Positions 1 through 6,878 of a stretch of DNA of 17,715 nucleotides are shown piece after piece; the first letter of the stretch is position 1; every line of letters starts with the position of its first letter. Made by a program: the position numbers and the translations under genes. The notes beneath the pieces were generated by a model, which saw nothing but the letters and a program-made list of their open reading frames with translations, was not told where the DNA came from and did no database searches. This DNA comes from JAEZKC01 sp046538945 (GTDB taxonomy: Bacteria; Fibrobacterota; Chitinivibrionia; Chitinivibrionales; Chitinispirillaceae), in assembly GCA_046538945.1 (NCBI GenBank), contig JBKHHW010000056.1:1-17715 (forward strand), read 5' to 3'.

Positions 1-125
1 ATGTTTCCGAGAAAAAATCTTTTCCACCAATCTTCCATAAAGTATTTAAATTCTGAATCATTTCCTCTCAGCATCAAAACGTTTGTCTCTGGTGCTTTTT
101 CACTAAATCTGTTTTCCCATTGCAT
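1..125 (-). CDS. Unknown protein, N-terminal part only (runs off the left edge)
   Basis: A minus-strand frame opens at the ATG at 125-123 and stays open to the window edge (41 codons seen). It starts MQWENRFSEKAPETN and continues with a tryptophan- and charge-rich stretch ending around DWWKRFFLGN. The start is backed by a clean ribosome binding site: CGAGGAG at 131-137 on the minus strand, five bases before the ATG. No domain is recognised and no signal peptide is present, so a cytoplasmic protein is likely. It is divergent from the transposase remnant at 229. Function is unknown. Confidence rests only on the ribosome binding site and the open frame. Confidence 0.45.
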   Translation of the reverse strand, partial: MQWENRFSEKAPETNVLMLRGNDSEFKYFMEDWWKRFFLGN

Positions 126-207
126 TCATTCTCCTCGATAATTTCGTTCTCATGTGCAGTCAATGAGTTCGGATTGAGATTTTGTATACCAGGTTTGAAA
201 CTAAAAC

Positions 208-219
208 ATCCTTAAGGAT
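208..219. promoter_or_regulatory. Perfect 12-bp palindrome ATCCTTAAGGAT before the transposase
   Basis: ATCCTTAAGGAT is a perfect palindrome ending 10 bases before the GTG at 229. It contains the only purine-rich sequence (AAGGA) that could serve as ribosome binding site for that start, so folding could hide it. It could equally be an operator, or a left-end structure of the transposon unit. The palindrome is seen directly; the role is inference. Confidence 0.3.
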
Positions 220-228
220 TGTTAATGG

Positions 229-627
229 GTGCCTAATACACAAATGACTCTGTACAAAAACAAATACCGGGTTGAGTCCACACGCCTGCAGTCAAGAGAT
301 TACGGGGCTCCCGGGTACTATTTTGTAACCATCTGTATTCATAACAGACGGTGCTTATTCGTAAGGGTTGAAAATGGTGTTATGGTGTTGAATCAACTCG
401 GACGGTATGTACATGATGAATGGGAGAGGACATTTGAAATCCGGCCTAATGTGATCAGGGATGAGTTTGTGGTGATGCCAAATCATTTTCATTGTGTGGT
501 GCATATTGTGGAGACGCCATGCCATGGCGTCCCTACCGCACCACGGCTCCTCTCATCACCATCTCACCTCCACTTACACTCTTCACCTTCACCACATAAC
601 TGCCGGTCGATCCAATACACTTCCTAA
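229..627 (+). CDS. REP-associated tyrosine transposase (RAYT, IS200/IS605 Y1 family), 3'-truncated, probably inactive
   Basis: The first ~100 residues are a typical RAYT: an N-terminal TLYKNKYR, then YYFVTICIHNR, a VLNQLGRYV helix and the HUH metal-binding motif in MPNHFHCVVHIVE (HFH near residue 87). Intact members run to about 170-250 residues and carry the catalytic tyrosine in a later helix, which is absent here. After residues ETPCHGVP the frame turns into low-complexity Ser/Pro/His sequence, which is simply the antisense of the glycosidase 3' end. The break falls at a REP-like palindrome (511-536). Start is GTG 229, or ATG 244 (MTLYKNKYR), which fits the family better but has no clear ribosome binding site. 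RAYTs act on REP sequences as single-stranded DNA; this copy should lack the nucleophile and is best read as a remnant. Confidence 0.8.
   Translation: MPNTQMTLYKNKYRVESTRLQSRDYGAPGYYFVTICIHNRRCLFVRVENGVMVLNQLGRYVHDEWERTFEIRPNVIRDEFVVMPNHFHCVVHIVETPCHGVPTAPRLLSSPSHLHLHSSPSPHNCRSIQYTS
511..536 (-). repeat. REP-like element: GTAG tetranucleotide plus 9-bp inverted repeat
   Basis: GACGCCATG (513-521) and CATGGCGTC (523-531) form a perfect 9-bp inverted repeat with one central base. Read on the minus strand, the palindrome is preceded by GTAG (533-536), the tetranucleotide typical of REPs recognised by RAYT proteins. The element is simultaneously coding sequence for ETPCHGVP in the RAYT frame, and its TAG (533-535) is the stop codon of the convergent glycosidase. 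It may also act as an mRNA 3' end structure for that gene. Confidence 0.65.
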
Positions 628-2695
628 AATCAATTCTTGAACTTCTCCCGGCTTCACTGGTGAATGATTCCAATAAACGGCCATCAACCGAATACACCGA
701 CACTTTAAGTAGGGAAGGGGTGGGTTGGGAAATGGTAAGAATGCCGTTTCTGATATGACCCTTCAGGAAACCTTTATCGATGTTTCTGTTTTTCGGACAC
801 TGCACTGGTGTAACGGGACTGGTCGATACCAGAATATCTCTCAGAGTGGCGTAGTATTCACTGTTGGGGCCGTTGTCGTCGGGATCATCCCAGACAAGAT
901 GGAATGCCATGTGGTAGTAGCCCGATTCGGGGGCGACAAACTGTATCGTATGCTCGGAAAAGTCAAGTGATGTCAGGTTCTCGGCGGGGATACCCTCGAA
1001 AAGCGAATCGGTAACCCCCCGATCATCCCACGCTTTCACCATCAGGAAGTTAAGCGATCCCAGGCTGCTCGCCGGGTCATCTCTGAAACGGAACCGCACA
1101 AAATATTCCGTGCCCTGCTCGAGCTGAATGCTGTCGCCGGAATTTATGGCCCAGGACTCTTCGGGCCCCCACTGTGCGGCGTGGATCACCAGACCATTGT
1201 CATTTGACACTCCCGCACCCCTTGTCTGATCATACTGCCAGGGATCCCTGTAAATCCACTTTGCCGCATCGGGTTCGGAAAAGAAGTGCTCCGTTTCGGG
1301 ATCATACACCTGAAGCGTGACCAGAGCCGTGTCCATGCCGCCTTTACCATCTTTTGCCGCATAGCTGAAAAAAGCTTTGCCGCTGAATCCTGAAGCTGCT
1401 TCAAAGGCAAAGGAACCGTCCGCCTGAAGAGTCACCGAGCCGCCCTGAACGCTTCCTTCGATCAGCTGCGCATCGAGAGGCTCATCGGAAAAGCTTTCAT
1501 CGTTTGCAAGCACACCCGGAGTCTCGATTTCCAGAGCAGCATCATTAACCACCGCATAAAAGTCATCCCGGGCAACAGGCGGAAAGACGATAATGACATC
1601 TTCGGGGTAGTTATCATAAAGATAGCCTATGCCTTCAGCGGCATCGTCAAGCCCCCCGTGACCGTCGTGATTTGTATAGGTCCAGGACATGGCCCCGGCG
1701 TATCCGTTGTCATAGAGTAACTGGTAGCTTTCAAGAGGGGAGACCTGAACATTCTCTGAAAAACCCAGAGCGGAGAATTCACCTATCACAATAGGCTTGT
1801 CAAGACCCCAGTAGGACGCGGGATGATGGAAGGGGGAGAACTCCTCCTTTGCCCAGTCGTAGTAGTGGACCTGGTAGAAATCAAGAGTCCCGTCGGGGTC
1901 GCCGCCAACCTCCACAAGCGCGCTGTCGGAATAGTAATTGACATTGAAACCGGGTTCATCGGGGCGGGTGATCACGTTGCTTGCCACTTTGAAGCACCAG
2001 GATCCGTTTGATACGGGAACACCGGGCATTTCTCTGTGGATCGCTCCGGCTGAGCGGTTTATCACCTTTTGTATATCGGTGATCGATACCGTTCCGCCAG
2101 CATCTTCTGTCCATCCGGCCCACTCGACATCCCCGGCCATGCCTTCCGGTTCGTTGAACATTTCCCAGCACATGATCGCGGGGTGCGGGCCGATCGCTTT
2201 GACCAGGGGAATAAGCGCATTGTCGATCATGGCCTGGATCCCCTCATCGGTGGTCATCATCGTTTCGTTGTTGGTGTGGTCCACTCCCTGCTGGTCCTGG
2301 AACAGGTCGAAGGAGAAGAGACAGAGGCTTATCACTATACCTCTCTGGTGGGCCAGGTCGAGCACTTTTTTTATGTTGGTGATGGTCGCCTCGCCGGGAC
2401 CGCTGACAAGGCCGTCATCCCCGAACTCGGGCGCATTGGCCGCGTTGGTGAAAAGCCACCACCTGATCGAGTTTCCGCCCACGCCCTGAAGAGAATCGAG
2501 AAGCTGGGTGAACCAAGCCTCGTCCACCGGCTGGCTCCCCACGTCATCGCCGAACCGGTGCCAGGCCACGTTTATTCCGCTTACAAATATTTCCTGGCCG
2601 TGCTGGAGGGTGATCCGGTTGTGCTGGGCATCTGATGATCCAAAAAGAGTGGCGACAAAGAGCAGTGAGAGGGCGAAAATAAGGTGTTTTTTCAA
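533..2695 (-). CDS. Secreted GH5-type (clan GH-A) glycoside hydrolase, cellulase/mannanase-like, with cadherin-like, CBM-like and Por/T9SS sorting domains
   Basis: This protein of about 720 residues probably cleaves beta-glucan or mannan outside the cell. The start chosen is TTG at 2695-2693: GGAG lies eight bases upstream (2704-2707), and the product begins MKKHLIFALSLLFVATLF, a clear signal peptide ending near DAQ. Upstream ATGs overlap or abut the likely -10 (2726-2735). Domains, in this numbering: a TIM-barrel glycosidase to ~370, with the acid/base Glu182 in EMFNEPEG and the nucleophile Glu306 in IVIGEFSA; a tandem cadherin/Ig-like domain (~373-465, starting PVARDDFY, with VLANDES); a jelly-roll, probably carbohydrate-binding domain (~470-628); and a C-terminal ~70-residue sorting domain (LKVSVYSVDGRLL ... 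GSYVVKVKS). Both catalytic Glu residues are present. Substrate cannot be fixed by eye; the SIRWW and QVHYYDWA signatures resemble mannanase-like members I recall. Confidence 0.88.
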   Translation of the reverse strand: MKKHLIFALSLLFVATLFGSSDAQHNRITLQHGQEIFVSGINVAWHRFGDDVGSQPVDEAWFTQLLDSLQGVGGNSIRWWLFTNAANAPEFGDDGLVSGPGEATITNIKKVLDLAHQRGIVISLCLFSFDLFQDQQGVDHTNNETMMTTDEGIQAMIDNALIPLVKAIGPHPAIMCWEMFNEPEGMAGDVEWAGWTEDAGGTVSITDIQKVINRSAGAIHREMPGVPVSNGSWCFKVASNVITRPDEPGFNVNYYSDSALVEVGGDPDGTLDFYQVHYYDWAKEEFSPFHHPASYWGLDKPIVIGEFSALGFSENVQVSPLESYQLLYDNGYAGAMSWTYTNHDGHGGLDDAAEGIGYLYDNYPEDVIIVFPPVARDDFYAVVNDAALEIETPGVLANDESFSDEPLDAQLIEGSVQGGSVTLQADGSFAFEAASGFSGKAFFSYAAKDGKGGMDTALVTLQVYDPETEHFFSEPDAAKWIYRDPWQYDQTRGAGVSNDNGLVIHAAQWGPEESWAINSGDSIQLEQGTEYFVRFRFRDDPASSLGSLNFLMVKAWDDRGVTDSLFEGIPAENLTSLDFSEHTIQFVAPESGYYHMAFHLVWDDPDDNGPNSEYYATLRDILVSTSPVTPVQCPKNRNIDKGFLKGHIRNGILTISQPTPSLLKVSVYSVDGRLLESFTSEAGRSSRIDFRKCIGSTGSYVVKVKSVSGGEMVMRGAVVR

Positions 2696-2725
2696 AACGG
2701 AATCTCCTTTTATTCGGTTCATAGA

Positions 2726-2735
2726 TAACAATATA
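2726..2735 (-). promoter_or_regulatory. Putative -10 region (TATATTGTTA) of the glycosidase
   Basis: TATATT lies 35 bases before the TTG start at 2695, giving a leader of about 28 bases. A T-rich run precedes it and no good -35 hexamer is visible. The placement supports the TTG start over the ATG at 2731, which lies within this -10. The sequence resembles TATATTATAG seen before the two next plus-strand genes. Confidence 0.4.
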
Positions 2736-2770
2736 GGAAAAAAATCTGAAAACGGACACCTTTTTTGCTG

Positions 2771-2822
2771 CGATTATTGCAGGGTAAATAGTTTTTACTT
2801 TTTCTGCAATCGGCTGAATAGC
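2771..2822. promoter_or_regulatory. Long interrupted inverted repeat in the divergent intergenic region
   Basis: CGATT-ATT-GCAG (2771-2782) faces CTGC-AATCG (2814-2822). Inside is a smaller GTAAA/TTTAC pair. The structure lies between the glycosidase promoter (minus) and the phosphatase promoter (plus). It could be a bidirectional operator or a relic hairpin. A-T richness makes chance occurrence possible. Confidence 0.25.
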
Positions 2823-2881
2823 AGTGTTGGAAAACAGTTTAGGTGATTCACTTTAAGCAGGACACAGGTTTTGGCCCGATC

Positions 2882-2891
2882 TATATTATAG
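2882..2891 (+). promoter_or_regulatory. Putative -10 region (TATATTATAG) of the phosphatase gene
   Basis: TATATT at 2882-2887 has AGGACA (2859-2864) at 17-base spacing as a partial -35. If used, transcription begins near 2895, so the upstream GTG at 2843 cannot be the translation start. This favours ATG 2939 (or 2909). Confidence 0.4.
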
Positions 2892-2938
2892 CGGAAGACA
2901 AGGGTGAGATGGTTGTGAGTGATTCTTCGGGGAAAGAA

Positions 2939-3514
2939 ATGGAAATCTGCCTGATCCGCCACGGAAAGCCTCAGTTCTGGAAGCGCTACGAACCCTACAC
3001 GGTCATTTCCGGTGTGCAGGTGGAAAATGCCATTCTCGATTATTACAACTCCGGCATAGAGACCGACTCACTTCCCCCTCAGGGTTCGCTTGATGTTGCT
3101 AAAACGGCCGCGATTGCGATCTGCAGCGGGGTGAAGCGCACCGTTGAGACTGCGGCGGCGCTGGGGATCGCCTGCAGGCTGATCCACGAGCCGCTTTTCC
3201 GGGAACCGGAGGTGCCCTACGGTTTCTGGAGAAAGACCCGCCTTCCACTGATGCTCTGGTTCATTATCAGCAAAATCGGGTGGCTTTTCGGTTATTCTCT
3301 GAATTGCGAATCGATTGAGAATACAAGAATTCGTGCCGAAAAGGCTGCATCCTACCTCATAAAAGCCGCAAAAGAGCATGGCCGGGTCGTTCTTGTGGGC
3401 CACAGCTTCATGAACAGCATGATTTTCCGGGTGCTCCAGAAACGCCAATGGCGGTCCAGGCGTCCTTTCGACTGGAAATTCTGGGGGTGCAACGTGCTGA
3501 CATACCAGGAATAA
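2939..3514 (+). CDS. Histidine phosphatase superfamily protein (phosphoglycerate mutase-like)
   Basis: A protein of 191 residues from ATG 2939 (MEICLIRHGKP), which places the RHG motif at residues 7-9 as usual for the family. GGGGAAAG lies five bases upstream. The frame is open back to GTG 2843, but the likely promoter at 2882-2891 lies inside that extension; ATG 2909 is the alternative. His8 is the expected phosphoacceptor; Arg67 in SGVKRT, an acidic residue around 84-91 and His155 in VLVGHS complete the catalytic pocket. Residues ~102-119 (LPLMLWFIISKIGWLFGY) are unusually hydrophobic for a soluble member and may bind a membrane or a lipid-like substrate. The substrate is unknown: the family includes sugar-phosphate, nucleotide and protein phosphatases. 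It is followed by a repeat-filled gap and stands alone transcriptionally. Confidence 0.82.
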   Translation: MEICLIRHGKPQFWKRYEPYTVISGVQVENAILDYYNSGIETDSLPPQGSLDVAKTAAIAICSGVKRTVETAAALGIACRLIHEPLFREPEVPYGFWRKTRLPLMLWFIISKIGWLFGYSLNCESIENTRIRAEKAASYLIKAAKEHGRVVLVGHSFMNSMIFRVLQKRQWRSRRPFDWKFWGCNVLTYQE

Positions 3515-3529
3515 GAGGTCGGGCTCGGC

Positions 3530-3790
3530 AGGTAGAGGTTTCTGTTACGGATACGGATAACCGAGCAACGGAAAACGGATAACGGAGCTCATGCTTCGAC
3601 TCCCGAAGACGGGGCTCACTTCTTCCGCTTAGCGGAATCAGCACAGGCAGTGCGAGCGGGCCGGTCCCAGGCAATACCCTGATCGTGAGGGAGGGGCTTT
3701 CCTAACGAACTCCAGACAAATCGGGTTTTTTGCGAGCAGGCCAATCCGGCGGAGAACTGAAAACTGAAAAACGGATAACGGCCAACGATA
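3530..3790. repeat. Degenerate intergenic repeat block A
   Basis: This 371-base gap (3515-3885) contains no convincing gene. It holds three copies of an (AAA)CGGATAAC(GG)-type word (about 3553-3560, 3573-3582, 3771-3781), a perfect palindrome TTCCGCT-T-AGCGGAA (3623-3637), a CCCG/CGGG hairpin (3602-3613), and a segment TCCCAGGCA ... CGTGAGGGAG (about 3664-3693). Related versions of that segment and of CGGATAACGG occur at 15045-15260, and AACTGAAAACTG...AAAAACGGATAACG recurs, diverged, at 8115-8137. It is read as a dispersed non-coding repeat family. A minus-strand frame across 3408-3674 was judged spurious. Confidence 0.5.
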
Positions 3791-3830
3791 AATCACCAAA
3801 ATCTTACTAATACACCCTTCTACTGCAAAT

Positions 3831-3840
3831 TATATTATAG
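3831..3840 (+). promoter_or_regulatory. Putative -10 region (TATATTATAG) of the MATE gene
   Basis: TATATTATAG lies 46 bases before the ATG at 3886. It is identical over ten bases to the element at 2882-2891. No strong -35 is visible at 17 bases (TAATAC). Confidence 0.4.
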
Positions 3841-3885
3841 ATTGTTACGAAGAACAGAGCTTCACCTTTAATAAAACAGATAGTC

Positions 3886-5271
3886 ATGCTTATTTACAAA
3901 GATAAAAGCTTCGTTCCCACGCTTGTTTCTCTGGTGATCCCTGTGCTGCTTCAGAATCTGCTCAATGCATCGCTCAATTTCGTGGATGTGTTCATGATCG
4001 GAAGCCTGGGGGAGACATCTATCGCCGCTGTGGGCTCCGCCAACCGTTTTTTCTTCTTTTACCTCATGTGCATGATCGGGATATCCAGCGGTGCGGGTAT
4101 CTTTGCAGCCCAGTTTTGGGGAAAAAAGGATGTCAGGAGTATCCGCTCGGTGATGGGAACAGGAATCGTGCTCAGTACGGCAATTTCGCTTCTTTTTACA
4201 TCTGCGATAGTTTTGTTCCCCCGGTCTGTAATCGCATTGTTTTCAAAGGATCCGGCTGTTATCGGTATCGGTGCCGAATACATCCTTTATATTTCCGCCT
4301 GCTATCTCATTATTCCGGTGGCCATGAGTTACGCGACCATACTGCGCAGTACCGGGGAGGTCAAGCTGCCCATGTATGCGAGTTTCGTGGGTGTGGGGCT
4401 CAACACGTTCGGTAACTACTGTCTCATCTTCGGAAGCTTCGGCTTTCCCCAGATGGGGGTGAAGGGTGCAGCGATAGCCACGGTGGTGAGCAGGGCTATC
4501 GAGACTTCGATTATTGTAGGATATGCGTACCTGAAAAACACACCCGCCGCGGTGAGGTTCAAGGACCTCGTTTCGATCGACAGGGAACTGCTTGTGAAAT
4601 ATGTAAAGTGTTCTGTCCCCATCATTCTTCAGGGTGCAGGGTGGAGTTTCGGCTACATGATGTATTCCGTTATCTATGGACGGGTGAGTACGGAATCGCT
4701 GGCAGCCTATAATCTGGCCGGATCAATAGAGCAGATCTGTCTTATTCTCTTCGTGGGGCTGGGTGCAGCCAGTTCTATCATGATAGGGAACAGAATCGGA
4801 GCGGGGGAGGAGGACAAGGCAAGAGGGTATGCGGCAAATTTTCTTCAGCTGGCCTTGACCGGTGCGGTAATCATAGGTTTGGCTCTCTTTTTTGCAAGAG
4901 ATCACCTTGTCTCCCTGTATAAATTGACAAGTCTGGGTCAGGAGTACTTGTCCGGTATTCTAATTGTTACAGCCGTCGTTCTTTTTGCCAAGGCGTTCAA
5001 TATTGTTTTCCATATGGGGATATTTAAGGGCGGCGGTGATACTCTGTTCAGCATGATTGTGGATGTAGGCGGGGTGTGGATTGTGGGAATCCCGCTTGCC
5101 GCTCTGGGAGCATTCGTACTTCACTGGCCTGTTCACTACATAGTTGCTCTTGCCGCGGCGGAGGAGATCACGAAGGCTACCGTGGCGTTTGTACGCCTTA
5201 TGTCCCGTAAATGGATTCACAATTTCGCCCAGAAACCCGCTCAGGTGACAGAAGATACGGTGCCGGCGTAA
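3886..5271 (+). CDS. MATE-family multidrug/Na+ (H+) antiporter
   Basis: A 461-residue integral inner-membrane protein with about 12 hydrophobic helices, the length usual for MATE exporters. The N-terminal half has the family signature: IPVLLQNLLNASLNFVDVFM, then IGSLGETSIAAVGSANR, with the pseudo-repeat in the second half (IPIILQGAGWSFGYMMYSVIYGRV). The loop GVKGAAIATVVSR is also characteristic. It should export a cationic or amphipathic compound in exchange for Na+ or H+; the cargo cannot be read from the sequence. The start at ATG 3886 has only a weak ribosome binding site, but the product begins directly with the conserved amphipathic helix (YKDKSFVPTLVSLVIP). The next gene, a condensation-domain acyltransferase, lies 103 bases downstream on the same strand, so a product-plus-exporter relationship is possible but unproven. 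Confidence 0.93.
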   Translation: MLIYKDKSFVPTLVSLVIPVLLQNLLNASLNFVDVFMIGSLGETSIAAVGSANRFFFFYLMCMIGISSGAGIFAAQFWGKKDVRSIRSVMGTGIVLSTAISLLFTSAIVLFPRSVIALFSKDPAVIGIGAEYILYISACYLIIPVAMSYATILRSTGEVKLPMYASFVGVGLNTFGNYCLIFGSFGFPQMGVKGAAIATVVSRAIETSIIVGYAYLKNTPAAVRFKDLVSIDRELLVKYVKCSVPIILQGAGWSFGYMMYSVIYGRVSTESLAAYNLAGSIEQICLILFVGLGAASSIMIGNRIGAGEEDKARGYAANFLQLALTGAVIIGLALFFARDHLVSLYKLTSLGQEYLSGILIVTAVVLFAKAFNIVFHMGIFKGGGDTLFSMIVDVGGVWIVGIPLAALGAFVLHWPVHYIVALAAAEEITKATVAFVRLMSRKWIHNFAQKPAQVTEDTVPA

Positions 5272-5354
5272 TGTGCAGACTTTTTAAACAACACCGGTCA
5301 TCGGAGTCGACTCTTGTGAAACAGACGGTCGGTAGCAACCCGAAAACCGTTTAC

Positions 5355-5364
5355 TACATTATAG
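5355..5364 (+). promoter_or_regulatory. TACATTATAG element before the acyltransferase gene
   Basis: A one-mismatch copy of the TATATTATAG word lies only 10 bases before ATG 5375 and overlaps the likely ribosome binding site (AGGA, 5363-5366). If it were a -10, the message would be almost leaderless. So it may be a binding motif or a coincidence rather than a promoter. Listed because of the recurrence. Confidence 0.2.
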
Positions 5365-5374
5365 GAAAAAGTAT

Positions 5375-6670
5375 ATGAAACGTGACACATCGACATACGA
5401 GAGAGTGATGTTCTTCAATGCCCGTCAGAAGCCGATGTACTTCGCCTTTCATCTGAAAGTGCGTGGCGCCGTTGGTGCCGATGAGCTCAGGAAAAGTCTG
5501 GCGACGGTCAGGCCTTTTTACCCTTTGTCTTCGGTACGGGTCGGCTTCGGTCCCGGCAAGAGTCACTGGGTAACTACGGAAGGTGTTCCGGAGTACCCTG
5601 TTGCCGTTCTGGAGCAGAATGCTCAATGGAGGGCGGTCGTTTCAGAAATGCTGATCGAGAAATGGGATGAAACAAAGGGGCCTATGGTGAAGTTCGCACT
5701 GATTCCGGGAGATGAGCAAACGGAGCTTCTGGCACTGTTTCACCATGCGGTCTGTGATGGTATATCCGCGCTGTATTTCCTTAAGGATCTGTACTGTGTC
5801 CTGAATGGTGAACCAGTAGCCGGTTTGGAGAGTAGAGGTGTAGATAGATGGGAACCGATTCTGACGGAAGCTGTCACAGAAGATGTACGGAAGGAATTCG
5901 AGGAAAGCGAGCCTCCCGTCTGGCTCAAGCACAAGCTGCACCTTCAGATGGAGATGAAGCCTTGCCCGGAGTTTCACTTCCTCCAGCCCTCGTTTGACAT
6001 CCGTTCTATCGAACTGGATGAGGGCGAAACAGAATCGGTTGCACGCCGTGCGAAGGAGTGGGACGTTTCGGTGCATTCCTACCTGGGTGCGGTGATGCTT
6101 TCCGTTTTCGCCCGGAGGTTCGCACGGAGCACCGGCTATGAGCGTATAATACAGAGCCCTTTGAGTTTCAGGCATTTTTTAAGGCAGGAGTACAGGGAAA
6201 CGTTCGGGATATTCATGGGAATAATGAAGGAGACTGTCGACTGCGGCCCGGAGCGTTCTCTCAAAGAGATAGCTTCACAGATCCATTCCGGTTTCCGCAG
6301 GCAGATTGATTCTACAGAGAAACTGATGATGTATCTTAATTTCATGACCCATATGCTTAAGGAAATTGATGATCCGGAGGCCTTCTGGTACAGCAGTCCC
6401 AGGCACGATTTCATGGATTACGACTTCTCGCTTTCCAATCTGGGGCGTATCGATTTCCCCGATAAAAAGAGAAAACTTCTTGAGCTGCACGGACCGATAT
6501 TCAGTGCGGTTGACGGGGAGAGAATTTTCGGAGTGAACACGACTAACGGCCGCATGGCGATCACTATGATCTACGACAGTAACTGTTTTTGGGGAGAATG
6601 GGCAGAAGAGTTATTCGGAAGTATTGAAGATATGCTGCGTGTGAAGGAGATGGCGGGAGTCGGGAAGTAA
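5375..6670 (+). CDS. Free-standing condensation-domain / CAT-like acyltransferase
   Basis: A protein of 431 residues, the size of one NRPS condensation or PapA/alcohol-acetyltransferase-like domain pair. The catalytic HHxxxDG motif is intact as HHAVCDG at residues 123-129, with His124 the expected general base. The N-terminal stretch (TYERVMFFNARQKPMYFAFHL) matches the first strand/helix of the fold. A C-terminal DFSLSNLGRID (350-360) lies where the structural DFGWG-type motif is expected. No carrier protein, adenylation or ketosynthase domain is nearby, so it probably transfers an acyl group to a small amine or alcohol acceptor, or to a lipid, rather than acting in an assembly line. There is no signal peptide, so it is likely cytoplasmic. 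ATG 5375 has AGGA nine bases upstream. It lies 103 bases after the MATE exporter gene on the same strand. Confidence 0.8.
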   Translation: MKRDTSTYERVMFFNARQKPMYFAFHLKVRGAVGADELRKSLATVRPFYPLSSVRVGFGPGKSHWVTTEGVPEYPVAVLEQNAQWRAVVSEMLIEKWDETKGPMVKFALIPGDEQTELLALFHHAVCDGISALYFLKDLYCVLNGEPVAGLESRGVDRWEPILTEAVTEDVRKEFEESEPPVWLKHKLHLQMEMKPCPEFHFLQPSFDIRSIELDEGETESVARRAKEWDVSVHSYLGAVMLSVFARRFARSTGYERIIQSPLSFRHFLRQEYRETFGIFMGIMKETVDCGPERSLKEIASQIHSGFRRQIDSTEKLMMYLNFMTHMLKEIDDPEAFWYSSPRHDFMDYDFSLSNLGRIDFPDKKRKLLELHGPIFSAVDGERIFGVNTTNGRMAITMIYDSNCFWGEWAEELFGSIEDMLRVKEMAGVGK

Positions 6671-6851
6671 GGTTAGTATATATTCAGGCTCACTTGAAAA
6701 TGTTATGCTGTTTATTGATGCTTTGACTGCTAGAGAGTTACCTCATTGCCATCTTGGTCAAGATCTGTCACAGGTATCTTTCTTTTTCAGAAAGGTTCCG
6801 GGGAAGAATCGTACTGAACGTATTTCACTCTCCTGGTTTTTAGGTAAATAA

Positions 6852-6877
6852 GGTTTAGGTTTGTTCTGCTCTAAACC
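6852..6877 (-). terminator. Possible hairpin at the 3' end of the AgmX/PglI gene
   Basis: GGTTTAG (6852-6858) pairs perfectly with CTAAACC (6871-6877), with a 12-base loop, one base beyond the stop codon of the minus-strand gene. The stem is A-T rich and no clear T-tract follows on the minus strand, so a terminator role is weak. The rest of 6671-6851 shows no gene. Confidence 0.25.
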
Positions 6878-6878
6878 A

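Noticed and set aside
1938..2635. Long plus-strand open frames (183 and 188 codons) inside the glycosidase
   Set aside because: They are antisense to a well-supported GH5 gene, lack recognisable domains or signal features, and have no ribosome binding site.
3408..3674. Minus-strand 88-codon frame across the phosphatase end and repeat block A
   Set aside because: Encodes Arg/Ser/Pro-rich low-complexity sequence from hairpin-rich DNA and has no ribosome binding site.
5642..6175. Minus-strand 177-codon frame inside the acyltransferase
   Set aside because: Antisense of the conserved HHxxxDG region; no independent coding evidence.
6778..6794. CTTTCT/AGAAAG hairpin after the acyltransferase gene
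   Set aside because: Six A-T rich pairs in T-rich sequence with no following T-tract, more than 100 bases past the stop; indistinguishable from chance.
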